A DNA stretch of 64,000 bases from Ordospora colligata OC4 (Eukaryota; Microsporidia; Ordosporidae): NCBI RefSeq assembly GCF_000803265.1, contig NW_014575407.1:235547-299546 (forward strand). The letters run 5' to 3'. The position numbers were made by a program, and so were the translations under genes. Below the pieces are notes generated by a model. It was not told the DNA's origin. It worked only from the letters and a program-made list of their open reading frames with translations, and searched no databases. Shown piece after piece: positions 35,624-44,760 of the stretch (position 1 is the first letter of the stretch; each line of letters begins with the position of its first letter).

Positions 35624-37153
35624 CTACCATGTCTCCGATTGAAAAGAAATCTTTTTCCCATACACCTCTTGAAGCATCTGCTCAACCACCTTGTTAAGTC
35701 TTGAATTTCCACTCACAAAAACAAGGTACTCATCAATCCCATCAACTGGGTTCTTCTTAAACACATCCTGTATGTAAACCCCATCGTCTCTAGATGCTGC
35801 GCAGAACAACTTCACATTCTGCTTATTCCACTCATCACAGTATAGAAAGTCTTTATCCCGGTGTCTGAATCCATAAAACACCACAATCTCCTTGTTCTTG
35901 AACTCATTGATACACGTCCTTGCAAGCGTTATTCCTGCACCTGTGCATAAAAACAGCAGCTTTTTAGATTCAAAATATAGATTGCTTCTGCCAATACCCA
36001 CTTTAACCTTATCACCAACTGCCAATCTCAAAAGATACTCGGAGCAAATGCTTCTGCGAGGATCTGCAATTGACGTGTAGTATTCTACGATTGCCACAGT
36101 AATGTGATACTTCCCATCTACTCTTGCAACTGAAAAAAACCTTGGATATATCGTTGGCACGAAGTCTATGAGAAACCTGATATCTACCCTTACCTTGAAT
36201 TCCTTTAGAACTTCAAAAGTTGTCCTTCGGGGCTTATGCACATAGCTGTAGTACAAGTCGTAACTATTTGCTATTTCATCAATCTTTTGAAGGTGCTCCT
36301 CGCTATATTGCTTTCCCACTAGAAAGTGTTTAAGCTCAAAAAAGAATATCTGTCTTGGTGGTGAATTAAAGTCTACTGTGTTCTTGATAATGTACTCTAC
36401 GTCTATTCCTGCATAATCTTCGCTTTTAATTTGATTGTATTGCATGAACTCAGTATAATTATAATTTGTTGGAAGAAAAGATATGCAATCCCCTGGACAG
36501 AAATCCTTATATTCAGGAATGTCAAATACAAACTCAACTATTTTTTGATGATGGTCGCTCGAAGTCAATGTGCTCTTCTCAATCAATATTGTATCATATT
36601 CCTCAGGCACTGAATGTTCCATGCTAATTCGGAACTCAGATTTGAGTGTGTGTAAACACTCAACTAGTTCCTTAGCCCAGGGCCTGAGATCAGTTAGAAA
36701 ACCATCTTTGTCCTGTGCATTTCCTTCTCCTCTTCGAATGATCGGTGTTGCACCTAACATTACAAGTCGATTGAACAGTCTTTTTGAGCAGTAGTTGAAC
36801 TTTTCATATGTAGAGCTTCCCAGTCCAAATACAGCGAATTTTAGGTGTGATAGGATACCATCTGGAAGGTCATCTCTTGATAAAAATGCCCAGAACCTAG
36901 ACATGTTGAAAGGTTCTCCTCCGTCGCCGTGCGTTGAACACACAAATACTACAATGTTTGTATCAAGAAGTCTTTCTATACCAAACTCGTCTATTGATTG
37001 AACAATACATTGTGTTTTACTTTCTTTACCTGATGTAAAGCTCTCCAGATCATATATTGTGCGTTCGCTATATCCATGCACAGCCGCCCTCTCAAGAAGT
37101 CTGCACACATACCTTGAGGTTCCTGTCTGTGAGCCATAGAGAATTGGAATCAT
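35624..37153 (-). CDS. TAH18: Diflavin reductase TAH18/NDOR1
   Basis: 509 residues. FMN domain: YGSQTGTS (6-13), CSTHGDGGEP (72-81) and FGLGSSTYEKFNYC. FAD domain: IYPRFFSVA (the RxxS flavin motif). NADPH domain: CTGAGITLARTCI, VFYGFRHRDKDF and the end SETW, the NDOR1/Tah18 terminus. The enzyme passes NADPH electrons to Dre2 in cytosolic Fe-S protein assembly. It lacks a membrane anchor, which separates it from cytochrome P450 reductase. tgccctg abuts the ATG. Typical length (yeast 623) is slightly reduced. Confidence 0.93.
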   Translation of the reverse strand: MIPILYGSQTGTSRYVCRLLERAAVHGYSERTIYDLESFTSGKESKTQCIVQSIDEFGIERLLDTNIVVFVCSTHGDGGEPFNMSRFWAFLSRDDLPDGILSHLKFAVFGLGSSTYEKFNYCSKRLFNRLVMLGATPIIRRGEGNAQDKDGFLTDLRPWAKELVECLHTLKSEFRISMEHSVPEEYDTILIEKSTLTSSDHHQKIVEFVFDIPEYKDFCPGDCISFLPTNYNYTEFMQYNQIKSEDYAGIDVEYIIKNTVDFNSPPRQIFFFELKHFLVGKQYSEEHLQKIDEIANSYDLYYSYVHKPRRTTFEVLKEFKVRVDIRFLIDFVPTIYPRFFSVARVDGKYHITVAIVEYYTSIADPRRSICSEYLLRLAVGDKVKVGIGRSNLYFESKKLLFLCTGAGITLARTCINEFKNKEIVVFYGFRHRDKDFLYCDEWNKQNVKLFCAASRDDGVYIQDVFKKNPVDGIDEYLVFVSGNSRLNKVVEQMLQEVYGKKISFQSETW

Positions 37154-37225
37154 CAGGGCATATTGTTTACAGTCTGTTTGCTGTCATTGTAATACAAGCA
37201 TTGTGATCTTGTATGCATAAAGCAA

Positions 37226-37600
37226 ATGGGTCACAGGGTTCAAATGATGGAGCCTACGGACATATACGAATTCTATACAAATAAGGCGATTATGCATTTG
37301 AAGTCAACAGAAATAATGCATCATGCATCTTACATATGCAGTATAAATGCACGCACTGCAGTGTTTGACTTTTGTGGAAAGATGCCTGAGTTCTGGAAGA
37401 TGTTTGCTGCCGTTGAAAAGGAGATGTTTGTAGTTTTTGACACTTCACAGAGCCATGAGGAGATTAAACAGATCTGCAATGAATGTGAGATAGTTTATAT
37501 TCTTGAGGATGAATGCATGGCTGACAAGAATGTTTTTTTCGGCAGTGAAAGTGTTATTTTTTTGCTGTACAATAGATTCCGGTTTGTCTGCTGTGTTTAG
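37226..37600 (+). CDS. Small protein of unknown function
   Basis: 124 residues, mixed alpha/beta in appearance, with alternating hydrophobic strands (TAVFDFCGK, EMFVVFDT, EIVYILED, SVIFLLYN). These look like a Rossmann-like or RecA-like core without a recognisable nucleotide loop. I do not recognise a family; a reduced accessory factor is possible. ATG 37226 or 37244 may start it, with cagggttcaa before the second. It fits between TAH18 and UTP13 with short spacers, as a gene would. Confidence 0.6.
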   Translation: MGHRVQMMEPTDIYEFYTNKAIMHLKSTEIMHHASYICSINARTAVFDFCGKMPEFWKMFAAVEKEMFVVFDTSQSHEEIKQICNECEIVYILEDECMADKNVFFGSESVIFLLYNRFRFVCCV

Positions 37601-37663
37601 GATTGCATTTATGCGAAGTAGCGAAAGTGGTAGATAAATAATTTTAGCCCATTTGAGCAAACG

Positions 37664-40021
37664 ATGAAGGCGCATTTTTCTCTGAAGAGGCAATTGAGAC
37701 CGATACTTACACATGGGACGCCAAGAATACAAGACAGGCGTTTATATACACAGTGTAATGGATCTATAATTGAGACCGACATGGATACCTTTGAGGTTAT
37801 CAGGGATATTCCATTTGAACGCGTCAGCTGCTTTGATGTACAAGAAGGAATGCTAGTAGTGTGTAATGAAAGCATAAAAGTATATGATCTTGCACGTGGA
37901 GAGGTAAAGGATACGGTTTGCACATCTAAGGCAGAAGTATGTGCGATGTATATTGATGTCATTGAAGGAATTGGATCACAGAGCGAAAGGATCATGGTGG
38001 TTGTTGGGAGGATAGATGGTAGTGTTTCAAAAGTTGATGTGGGAAATAAAAAGGTGGTGTGGTCATATAGAATGGCAAATATCATATTTATGCTTGGGAA
38101 GGCTGGTGATGTAATTTATTCGTTGGATTGCAATGAGATGTGGATAAGCAATGATGGAAAGATACAGAGGAAGTGTGAAGAGCCGGAAATAATTGGAGTT
38201 GCATACAACAAAGGAATTTTGTACAGTGTTACAAGGCAAGGGATACTGACGAAGTGGGAAAATGTACCTAAGAGAGTGGATTTAGGAATTGAATGTGATA
38301 GGATGGCAGGAGATGAGAAGCATGTATATGTTTGCAAGGGGATGAGTATGTATGTATATGATTATGATGGGAAGTTTAAAATTAAGCGAGATATTTTGAC
38401 CGGTGAGGATGATGGAGAAGCGAGATGCTCAAAGCTCAGAGGAGAAGAAATGAGCTTAGACGATGACAGTGGAATGCATATGACACCATCGAGCTCTATG
38501 AATGTAAATGGATTTTATGAAGAAAGTGAAGACTGTTATGAGGACGAGAGTGGCTCTGAGGAAGGAAATAAAACAAGACACGAGGTAAAGAAAATAAAGA
38601 CGACATATGATATGAGGGATAGTGTGGAAGGAGAAAGTGATGATGAGGATGGCATGGCAATTGAAAGTATAGGGAAAGGTGTGATTGTTAGTAGTGAGCA
38701 GGAGATATTTTTTGTCGATGATGAAATGAAAACAATTGCAAGTGTAATTGGAAACAATGATGAAATAACGGACCTGAAGCAATGGAATGACGTATTGTTT
38801 GTCGCAACAAACAGTGGACGACTTAGATATGCAGTTGTGGATGAGCGTAGTGGAGAATATGCGTTTTGTGCGGAGATTGTTGTAGCACACCAGGATGCAA
38901 TAATATCATTGTCTGTTTATGGTGACTTTCTTATGAGTGTGTCGAAGGACAAGACGGCGATTTTGTGGCATATTGAGCCTGAATTTAATAGCAACAAAAC
39001 TAACAAGACGGTTAACTTGCGAAGGATGAAGACACTGAGAAACAGTTTGAGTGAGCTTAATGGATGCTGCTTGGGAAGCAATATTTTTGTGATTGTAGGA
39101 AGTGATCAAATTCTTCAGATATGGGATTATAAGGAAAATGTATATGTGGGAAAGATTCATGACAAGGAGATAAATGGAGTTGCGATGAATGAACAAAGAA
39201 GATTGATAGCGACATGCTCACAGGATAAGACCGCGAAGATTTTAGATTTTGAAGGAAGAGTTCTTCATGTGTTGTTAGGACATACAAAGGGGATTTGGAG
39301 CGTAAGCTTTGGACAAGGCTTGATTGCAACATGCTCTGCAGATAGCACAATAAGGCTTTGGGAGATGGATACGTTTTCTTGTGTAGGGACTCTTAGTGGA
39401 CATAAAAGCGGGGTGTTAAAGGGAGTGTTTTGCATTAATGGTGAGAAACTGATAACTAGTTGTGCAACAGGAGAGATTAAAGTGTGGGATATCAAGAAAA
39501 AGGTATGTGAGATGAATATTGGAGTACATCGAGATAAGGTGTGGGCAATGATGAGCACTACAAGGCTTATTAGTGGTGGAAATGGAGCTATTGCGTTTTT
39601 TGAAGATGATTCGTTGAAAGTAGCGAATGAGGAATTAGAGAAAAAGAATCTAAAAGAGTCTCAGAGTATTGAAATAGAGAAATGCATACAAAACAACATG
39701 AACATAAGAGCGGTGGAGATACTGTTGAGCACTGACAATTACAGTCAGCTGTTTAAGGTACTTATTAGGTGCTATAGAGCAAAGGAAAGTGAGGTTTTTG
39801 ATGTGATTGATGGGAAGCACAAGAAGCTCTTTGAAGCGATATTGAAACAGGGAACATTTAAGAACAGTGCGACAATCCATTGGCTTATTGAAGAAGGTCT
39901 CCGAAGGAAATGGAGCATAAGTAAAGAGTTAATAAACAAGATGTATCTGCTTACAGAGAAGCACTCGCTGTTGATTGATGAGATATACTCGCATCTTCTT
40001 GGATTTACTGCTCTGAGGTAA
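37664..40021 (+). CDS. UTP13: UTP-B subunit UTP13 (TBL3), WD40 protein
   Basis: 785 residues. Two beta-propellers: weak repeats in the first 250 residues and clear WD repeats later, such as SVSKDKTAILWHI, ATCSQDKTAKILDFEG, GHTKGIWSVSFGQGLIATCSADSTIRLWEMD and TSCATGEIKVWDI. An acidic insert (about 260-325) separates them. The C-terminal helical domain (about 665-780, ending HWLIEEGLRRKW) matches the Utp13 tail that binds the other UTP-B proteins. It acts in the small-subunit processome on pre-18S rRNA. gcccatttgagcaaacg precedes the ATG. PWP2, another UTP-B subunit, lies 2 kb away. Confidence 0.8.
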   Translation: MKAHFSLKRQLRPILTHGTPRIQDRRLYTQCNGSIIETDMDTFEVIRDIPFERVSCFDVQEGMLVVCNESIKVYDLARGEVKDTVCTSKAEVCAMYIDVIEGIGSQSERIMVVVGRIDGSVSKVDVGNKKVVWSYRMANIIFMLGKAGDVIYSLDCNEMWISNDGKIQRKCEEPEIIGVAYNKGILYSVTRQGILTKWENVPKRVDLGIECDRMAGDEKHVYVCKGMSMYVYDYDGKFKIKRDILTGEDDGEARCSKLRGEEMSLDDDSGMHMTPSSSMNVNGFYEESEDCYEDESGSEEGNKTRHEVKKIKTTYDMRDSVEGESDDEDGMAIESIGKGVIVSSEQEIFFVDDEMKTIASVIGNNDEITDLKQWNDVLFVATNSGRLRYAVVDERSGEYAFCAEIVVAHQDAIISLSVYGDFLMSVSKDKTAILWHIEPEFNSNKTNKTVNLRRMKTLRNSLSELNGCCLGSNIFVIVGSDQILQIWDYKENVYVGKIHDKEINGVAMNEQRRLIATCSQDKTAKILDFEGRVLHVLLGHTKGIWSVSFGQGLIATCSADSTIRLWEMDTFSCVGTLSGHKSGVLKGVFCINGEKLITSCATGEIKVWDIKKKVCEMNIGVHRDKVWAMMSTTRLISGGNGAIAFFEDDSLKVANEELEKKNLKESQSIEIEKCIQNNMNIRAVEILLSTDNYSQLFKVLIRCYRAKESEVFDVIDGKHKKLFEAILKQGTFKNSATIHWLIEEGLRRKWSISKELINKMYLLTEKHSLLIDEIYSHLLGFTALR

Positions 40022-40151
40022 AGATAAAGATTGGGCAGCATAATAAAAAGTTGATACTATTATGCGATATCATTCGAAATGAAACAAGCTGCAAACGACA
40101 GTGTGACAATGTTTCATGTTTCTTTTATTACTGAGCGAATAATACAAACAC

Positions 40152-41393
40152 ATGGAAGGAGTACTATGCCAGTCGGGAAAAGTCTTTAGTGATGCATACA
40201 GAATAATGGGAGCGTCGCCCTTAGTACCTGTATTTTTGTCTCTGACATACCTCACGAGGAACATTAGCAGTGAGTATTATGCATACAGTGTGATTGCATC
40301 TGGCATCCTGTTAGGACTTTCGATATACGTAGTTGGATATGTGAAAGAAAAGCGGAATGAGGAGCAGGTAAGTACACTAGGAGATATGTCGAGGGGCGTG
40401 TCTAAAATGCTATCTGATGCAGCTGAGGCGATTGTGGTTCTTTCGAAGTATATTGTGCTGCTTATTACTGTGGATGTGTTCATTAACACGCTTTTTGTGC
40501 GATTTCCGTTTATGGAGGAAATACGAAGCTCGATTTCCATATATAGGGTTCTTTTTGGACTAGGACTGGCACTTGTGAGTCTAATGATATATGTTATGTC
40601 TACGTTTTTCAGGAAGACGTTTCTTGCGGTATCTGCAGCAGCAATGCTGGTTATGGCAATCATGCTGGGAGTGTGCTATTTATTGGGTGTAAATTCTGCT
40701 TTCCACAGGCAAGATAGTGCGAAAGACGACTCGCTATCGTCGTTTTTCTGGATCACTGCAATTGCATTGTACACGATGGAGTTTGTGTCTGGAGGAGTGA
40801 AAGTGGTGAATGAGTCAAGACACAGGGAGCTGAATAAGTACGTAGCAATCGCAAGTGCATCGATGGTATCTGCAATACTTCTTATATTTGTGTATGCTGC
40901 TGAGTGGATGAGGTCTACAAACAACTCTCTGGATATCTTGAAACTTGTGTTTCTGAAATCATCTAAGCTTAACAACTATCTAAAGGAACATACAATTGAC
41001 AAGTACTGCATTACATCAAGCATAATGTGCATATGTATACCTGTTGCATGTGTGGCGATCTTTGCAATACAGTTTGATGTATTTATTAGATCATTTAAGA
41101 AATTGGTGAATGCAGAGAATGACAATAAGATACTGCTGCTGTCTCTTGCAGTTCTTGGAATGATTTTCATACAAGTGCTGTTCAACGAAGTATTTGGTAC
41201 ATTCCACTTCTATTTGGCACTTGTGGTTGTTGGAATAACACCACTGTTGGCATACCATCCGTACATCTGCTATATTGTCACATCGAAGAAGATAACGCTT
41301 TTTACAGCAGTTAGCGTTCTTGCAATAATATTTATATGTGGAGTTCTTGTGGGAACGACAAAGACACTGATAGATATGGCTCAAATAAGCTAA
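40152..41393 (+). CDS. Multi-spanning membrane protein, possible transporter
   Basis: 413 residues with about nine to eleven hydrophobic spans, among them LLGLSIYVVGYV, IVLLITVDVFINTLFV, VLFGLGLALVSLMIYVM, MLVMAIMLGVCYLLGV and VAIFAIQFDVFI. Number and spacing resemble amino acid/auxin permease-type carriers, but no signature was recognised, so substrate is unknown. No signal peptide. The ATG follows aatacaaacac with no CCC triplet. AT-rich spacer of 130 bp lies upstream. Confidence 0.6.
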   Translation: MEGVLCQSGKVFSDAYRIMGASPLVPVFLSLTYLTRNISSEYYAYSVIASGILLGLSIYVVGYVKEKRNEEQVSTLGDMSRGVSKMLSDAAEAIVVLSKYIVLLITVDVFINTLFVRFPFMEEIRSSISIYRVLFGLGLALVSLMIYVMSTFFRKTFLAVSAAAMLVMAIMLGVCYLLGVNSAFHRQDSAKDDSLSSFFWITAIALYTMEFVSGGVKVVNESRHRELNKYVAIASASMVSAILLIFVYAAEWMRSTNNSLDILKLVFLKSSKLNNYLKEHTIDKYCITSSIMCICIPVACVAIFAIQFDVFIRSFKKLVNAENDNKILLLSLAVLGMIFIQVLFNEVFGTFHFYLALVVVGITPLLAYHPYICYIVTSKKITLFTAVSVLAIIFICGVLVGTTKTLIDMAQIS

Positions 41394-41477
41394 TCAGCAG
41401 CTGATAATTTTCAGATAATATCGATTAAAGCTTTTAATCAATAAAGTAAAGTGTTGTTGCGAGATTTTCAGGCACAT

Positions 41478-41849
41478 CTATCTTGTGTCCAATCTTCTAT
41501 ATCCCCCACCTGCTGCACCTCCTCTTTTTGATGCTCCACAATTTGGACAATTATTTGTCTCATATGTGGTAGCAACATCACAATTGGTACATCTGTGATC
41601 GCCAATGTTTCCTAGATCTCTTCCACATGCTACACATGCAAGATAAGGATCACTTCGTCCGCATGGAAGACACGGAATGAAACAAAGATGACACCTGTAG
41701 CTATACCTTCTGTATTCAGAATCTGCCATATTTCCACAGTGAGAGCAGATAATTCTTTTTGGGGCTGCTGGATATCCTTCTGGCTTATCTATCTTCTTTG
41801 ACTTTGTTCTGCAGCCAACGATCAAAAAGCACAAATTTCCACAGCACAT
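41478..41849 (-). CDS. Cys-rich zinc-ribbon protein, unknown
   Basis: 123 residues from the first ATG (41849). An N-terminal hydrophobic Cys-rich stretch (MCCGNLCFLIVGC) could be a palmitoylated anchor. Then follow several CxxC pairs (CSHC, CHLC, CLPC, CVAC, CTNC, CPNC), enough for about three zinc ribbons, and a Gly/Arg tail (GGAAGGGYRRLDTR). Similar multi-ribbon architectures exist in small fungal zinc-ribbon proteins, but I cannot name the family. The open frame extends 17 codons further without ATG; a start upstream through splicing was considered and not supported. Confidence 0.6.
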   Translation of the reverse strand: MCCGNLCFLIVGCRTKSKKIDKPEGYPAAPKRIICSHCGNMADSEYRRYSYRCHLCFIPCLPCGRSDPYLACVACGRDLGNIGDHRCTNCDVATTYETNNCPNCGASKRGGAAGGGYRRLDTR

Positions 41850-42009
41850 TAAAGAAACGTACTTTTTACTAAATATACTTTTCAACTCAGGGATAGACAA
41901 GTTGCAAATGGCTGGTCAGCAATAGGTGAATAACAATTACAACAAGATTTGATTGATTGTTCAAAAGCTTCATGCATCAATTACACTCAATGACATATCG
42001 TTGCATCAA

Positions 42010-44193
42010 TCATTTTCTTGCAATGTTATCCAGCATTGCTCTATTCAGTTGTCCTGTCTTTAGGATCATGCCTGCATTTCTTCGAAGCTTGTCGAGCTCA
42101 GGCCTTTTGATGTTATTCGATCCAAAATATAGCACAATAAAACCTAGCCATTTGACTGCCACTAGACAATGCATCGAATTTTCGATCATCTTTGAAACAA
42201 CTCCTCTCAGCACTTCAGCCAAGGACTCTTCAAGATGCTTTACAACTCCTTCTATCCTCTCAATAGGACAAGAAAGCACAACCTCTTGTATGATCTCATA
42301 TTGATTCAGTCTCAGTGATCCAATCATAGCTTTCAAATACTCTTCGTTCTCAATATACAAGCGTATTGACTCTGGAGTCAGTGAGATGTCCATCCTGATT
42401 GGAATAAACTTCACAGAAGACACTTCATACATACTGATCCCATCACGTGTTAGTACATAAAACATCCTTTGGCTCTCACTGTGTATTATCTTCAAAACCT
42501 CAATAATCTTTGTCTTATCAAAAGACGTATCTGCTTCCTTACCAAGCACGTCTTTGTAATTTTCCCATTCTCTATTCTGTGAAACACGCATCTCTTGGAC
42601 AACATCTCCAGTGTCAACAGCTACGATCTTCATCGTGTTTGACTCTCCCCCACATATCACAAATCTATTGTCCAACGAAAACTCCACACACTCCACCGGT
42701 TTTTCACTGATAAAAATCTCGTTTCTCTTACGTGCCTTTAGAGATATCTTAACCGATCTTTCATAATCAAAATGCTCATCATATATCGTAATCTCGCCAA
42801 TTGCACTTACACACATCTTTCCGTCTCTTACACAAAGCCCAGTAATTGTCTTTCCAACATCAAGATCAGTAACTATCTGATTATACACATCCCACTTCTT
42901 TACAACATTGTCGTATGATGCAGAGTACAATGAGCTTCTGTTCCACACCATCTGAGTTATAGGCCCTTCGTGCCCTTTCAACACATCAATCTCTTTGCTC
43001 CTCTGTAAATCAACCACTCTTATTGAGTAGTCATCAAAGTTCGCAACAAACAGCAAAAGACCGTCTTCGCTAACCTCAGTGCTGCACACTCGCATCTCCA
43101 CTTGAAATGACCTATAACATGTGCCATTCTTTATATCCCAGACAGACACCCGTCCATCAATGCATACACTCAACACAGAACTATTCAAAATATGTACACT
43201 AAATATACCATGTGTCATGCTTGGATCCTCAAGTGTATTCGTGCATCTTTGCTCATCATACAGCCTGATTTTTTTGTCTGAGCATCCTGTGGCAATTATG
43301 TTTTTCTTTGTATCCATTGATACTATCTTAGGAAGATCCAACTCAAAAAGAAAGGCATTGATCACCAGGTCGTAGATAGCAACAAACTTTGGCCCCCTTA
43401 CTGCAATACAAGACCCAAATAGAGAAATGCTTGATATCTTATGAAGGACTGTTGCATGATGAATAAGGTCAACTCCCTTGTACACAAGTAGATTTCCCTC
43501 CTTGTTAGAATCTAAAGAAACGGCTACAAACCCAGAATAGCTGCTTGATGCCAGTATTTTCGAATTAATATAAATTCTGTCTTTAAACTGCATTTTGTAT
43601 CCATCTAACACATAATATAATATCACGCCTCCTTCACATACAACAGCTATTTCCTTCTTAGAGTCATCAATAACATGGATATCAATTGGGATTCCAATCG
43701 TGTTGCACACACGCACTGACTTGTTTTTGAGGATGTTGACCAGTCTTACTGTACAGTCTTTGCTTGCTGTCAACACTAAGCTGTTGTCAAGAAATCGTAC
43801 GCACGTGATATCCAAGAAGTGCCCAAAATGCCTGGAATGCAGGTTGAATAGAGTGAACTTGGCTTCCTTGGGAACATGCCAGATCTCAAGTACTCTTGAA
43901 CATCCTGCTGCAATAAACTGCTCATTTGCTTCTATGCAAGAAAATGATTTCTTGAGTGATCCTATGATTTTATCTTGATTGAACATGTACATTCTGTCCT
44001 TAGTGATAGTAAAAAGTCTTTTAGAGATTGAAAACCCAAGAATGGTTTCATTTGATCCACTGATTCTTTTGTACTTGCCGTCTTTTACCTTGAATAGGTG
44101 GTTACTTGATGCAAAGTAAAGATCACCGTCATAATAGACACCTTTTGCGTCTGACTCAGTTGGAATGACAGTTTTCAATCTGTACTCTCTCAT
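42010..44193 (-). CDS. PWP2: UTP-B subunit PWP2 (UTP1), WD40 protein
   Basis: 727 residues. The first propeller contains the Pwp2-specific run SRVLEIWHVPKEAKFTLFNL followed by ITCVRFLDNSLVLTASKDCTVRLVNI. A second propeller follows (for example IIATGCSDKKIRLYDEQ, SASYDNVVKKWDVYN). The C-terminal Utp12 domain is helical (SLRLNQYEIIQEVVLSC to ARK). Pwp2 joins UTP13 and others in UTP-B at the 5' ETS of pre-rRNA. Yeast Pwp2 has 923 residues. ttacccacag abuts the ATG. Confidence 0.85.
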   Translation of the reverse strand: MREYRLKTVIPTESDAKGVYYDGDLYFASSNHLFKVKDGKYKRISGSNETILGFSISKRLFTITKDRMYMFNQDKIIGSLKKSFSCIEANEQFIAAGCSRVLEIWHVPKEAKFTLFNLHSRHFGHFLDITCVRFLDNSLVLTASKDCTVRLVNILKNKSVRVCNTIGIPIDIHVIDDSKKEIAVVCEGGVILYYVLDGYKMQFKDRIYINSKILASSSYSGFVAVSLDSNKEGNLLVYKGVDLIHHATVLHKISSISLFGSCIAVRGPKFVAIYDLVINAFLFELDLPKIVSMDTKKNIIATGCSDKKIRLYDEQRCTNTLEDPSMTHGIFSVHILNSSVLSVCIDGRVSVWDIKNGTCYRSFQVEMRVCSTEVSEDGLLLFVANFDDYSIRVVDLQRSKEIDVLKGHEGPITQMVWNRSSLYSASYDNVVKKWDVYNQIVTDLDVGKTITGLCVRDGKMCVSAIGEITIYDEHFDYERSVKISLKARKRNEIFISEKPVECVEFSLDNRFVICGGESNTMKIVAVDTGDVVQEMRVSQNREWENYKDVLGKEADTSFDKTKIIEVLKIIHSESQRMFYVLTRDGISMYEVSSVKFIPIRMDISLTPESIRLYIENEEYLKAMIGSLRLNQYEIIQEVVLSCPIERIEGVVKHLEESLAEVLRGVVSKMIENSMHCLVAVKWLGFIVLYFGSNNIKRPELDKLRRNAGMILKTGQLNRAMLDNIARK

Positions 44194-44337
44194 CTGTGGG
44201 TAATTTTTTCTTCTTGAATCAAGAGTACGAATATATTACTATGATGGCATGCTGTGCCTAGCAGTTGTGATTTATATAAGAAGGGATTGTTATTCATGAG
44301 CATGCTGGTTTATGCACAAATCTGAGTATGCCCCAAT

Positions 44338-44517
44338 ATGACGAATGCTGTGACAGTAACCAAGATTAAGCTAAAGCTTGTGCGCAGGGACAGGCGTGTG
44401 AGTTGGGCTGATGATGTTGTAGATAATGAAGGACTTGGAAAGATGAAGAGTAATGTGTGTTGTATATTTTGCTCTAAAAACAAAGACAAGCATAAAAACA
44501 AATATGAGAGGTCATGA
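44338..44517 (+). CDS. YPI1: Protein phosphatase 1 inhibitor YPI1/PPP1R11, minimal form
   Basis: 59 residues in a spacer that otherwise looks empty. The core [20 protein letters not shown] followed by [11 protein letters not shown] matches the Ypi1/PPP1R11 signature 'kVxW....VDNE....KkSK.CCIy'. RVSW is a PP1-docking motif of the RVxF/W class, and the Cys cluster is the conserved CCI segment. The C-terminus is basic ([10 protein letters not shown]). Yeast Ypi1 has 155 residues. gccccaat directly precedes ATG 44338, the local start signal, which supports a real gene. PP1 with Ypi1 acts in the nucleus in mitosis. Confidence 0.85.
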   Translation: MTNAVTVTKIKLKLVRRDRRVSWADDVVDNEGLGKMKSNVCCIFCSKNKDKHKNKYERS

Positions 44518-44760
44518 TATAAGTAAGTTTATGTGTGGTGTATACTACAATCAAAGCCAATTATAGTCAAGCATAATGAATACACTGAGTATGTAGAGAG
44601 TTTACAAGCAGAGTGATTGTAATGTTTGCTGATTATAGGAGGTTAGAAGTTGATTATAGTTCATACTTGAATATTGGATTGGAACTAATTATTTTGTTGG
44701 CAATGAGTATAGCGCTGGAAATAACTGATAAACCCACTTTGGCTGAGCCCCTTTATACTG

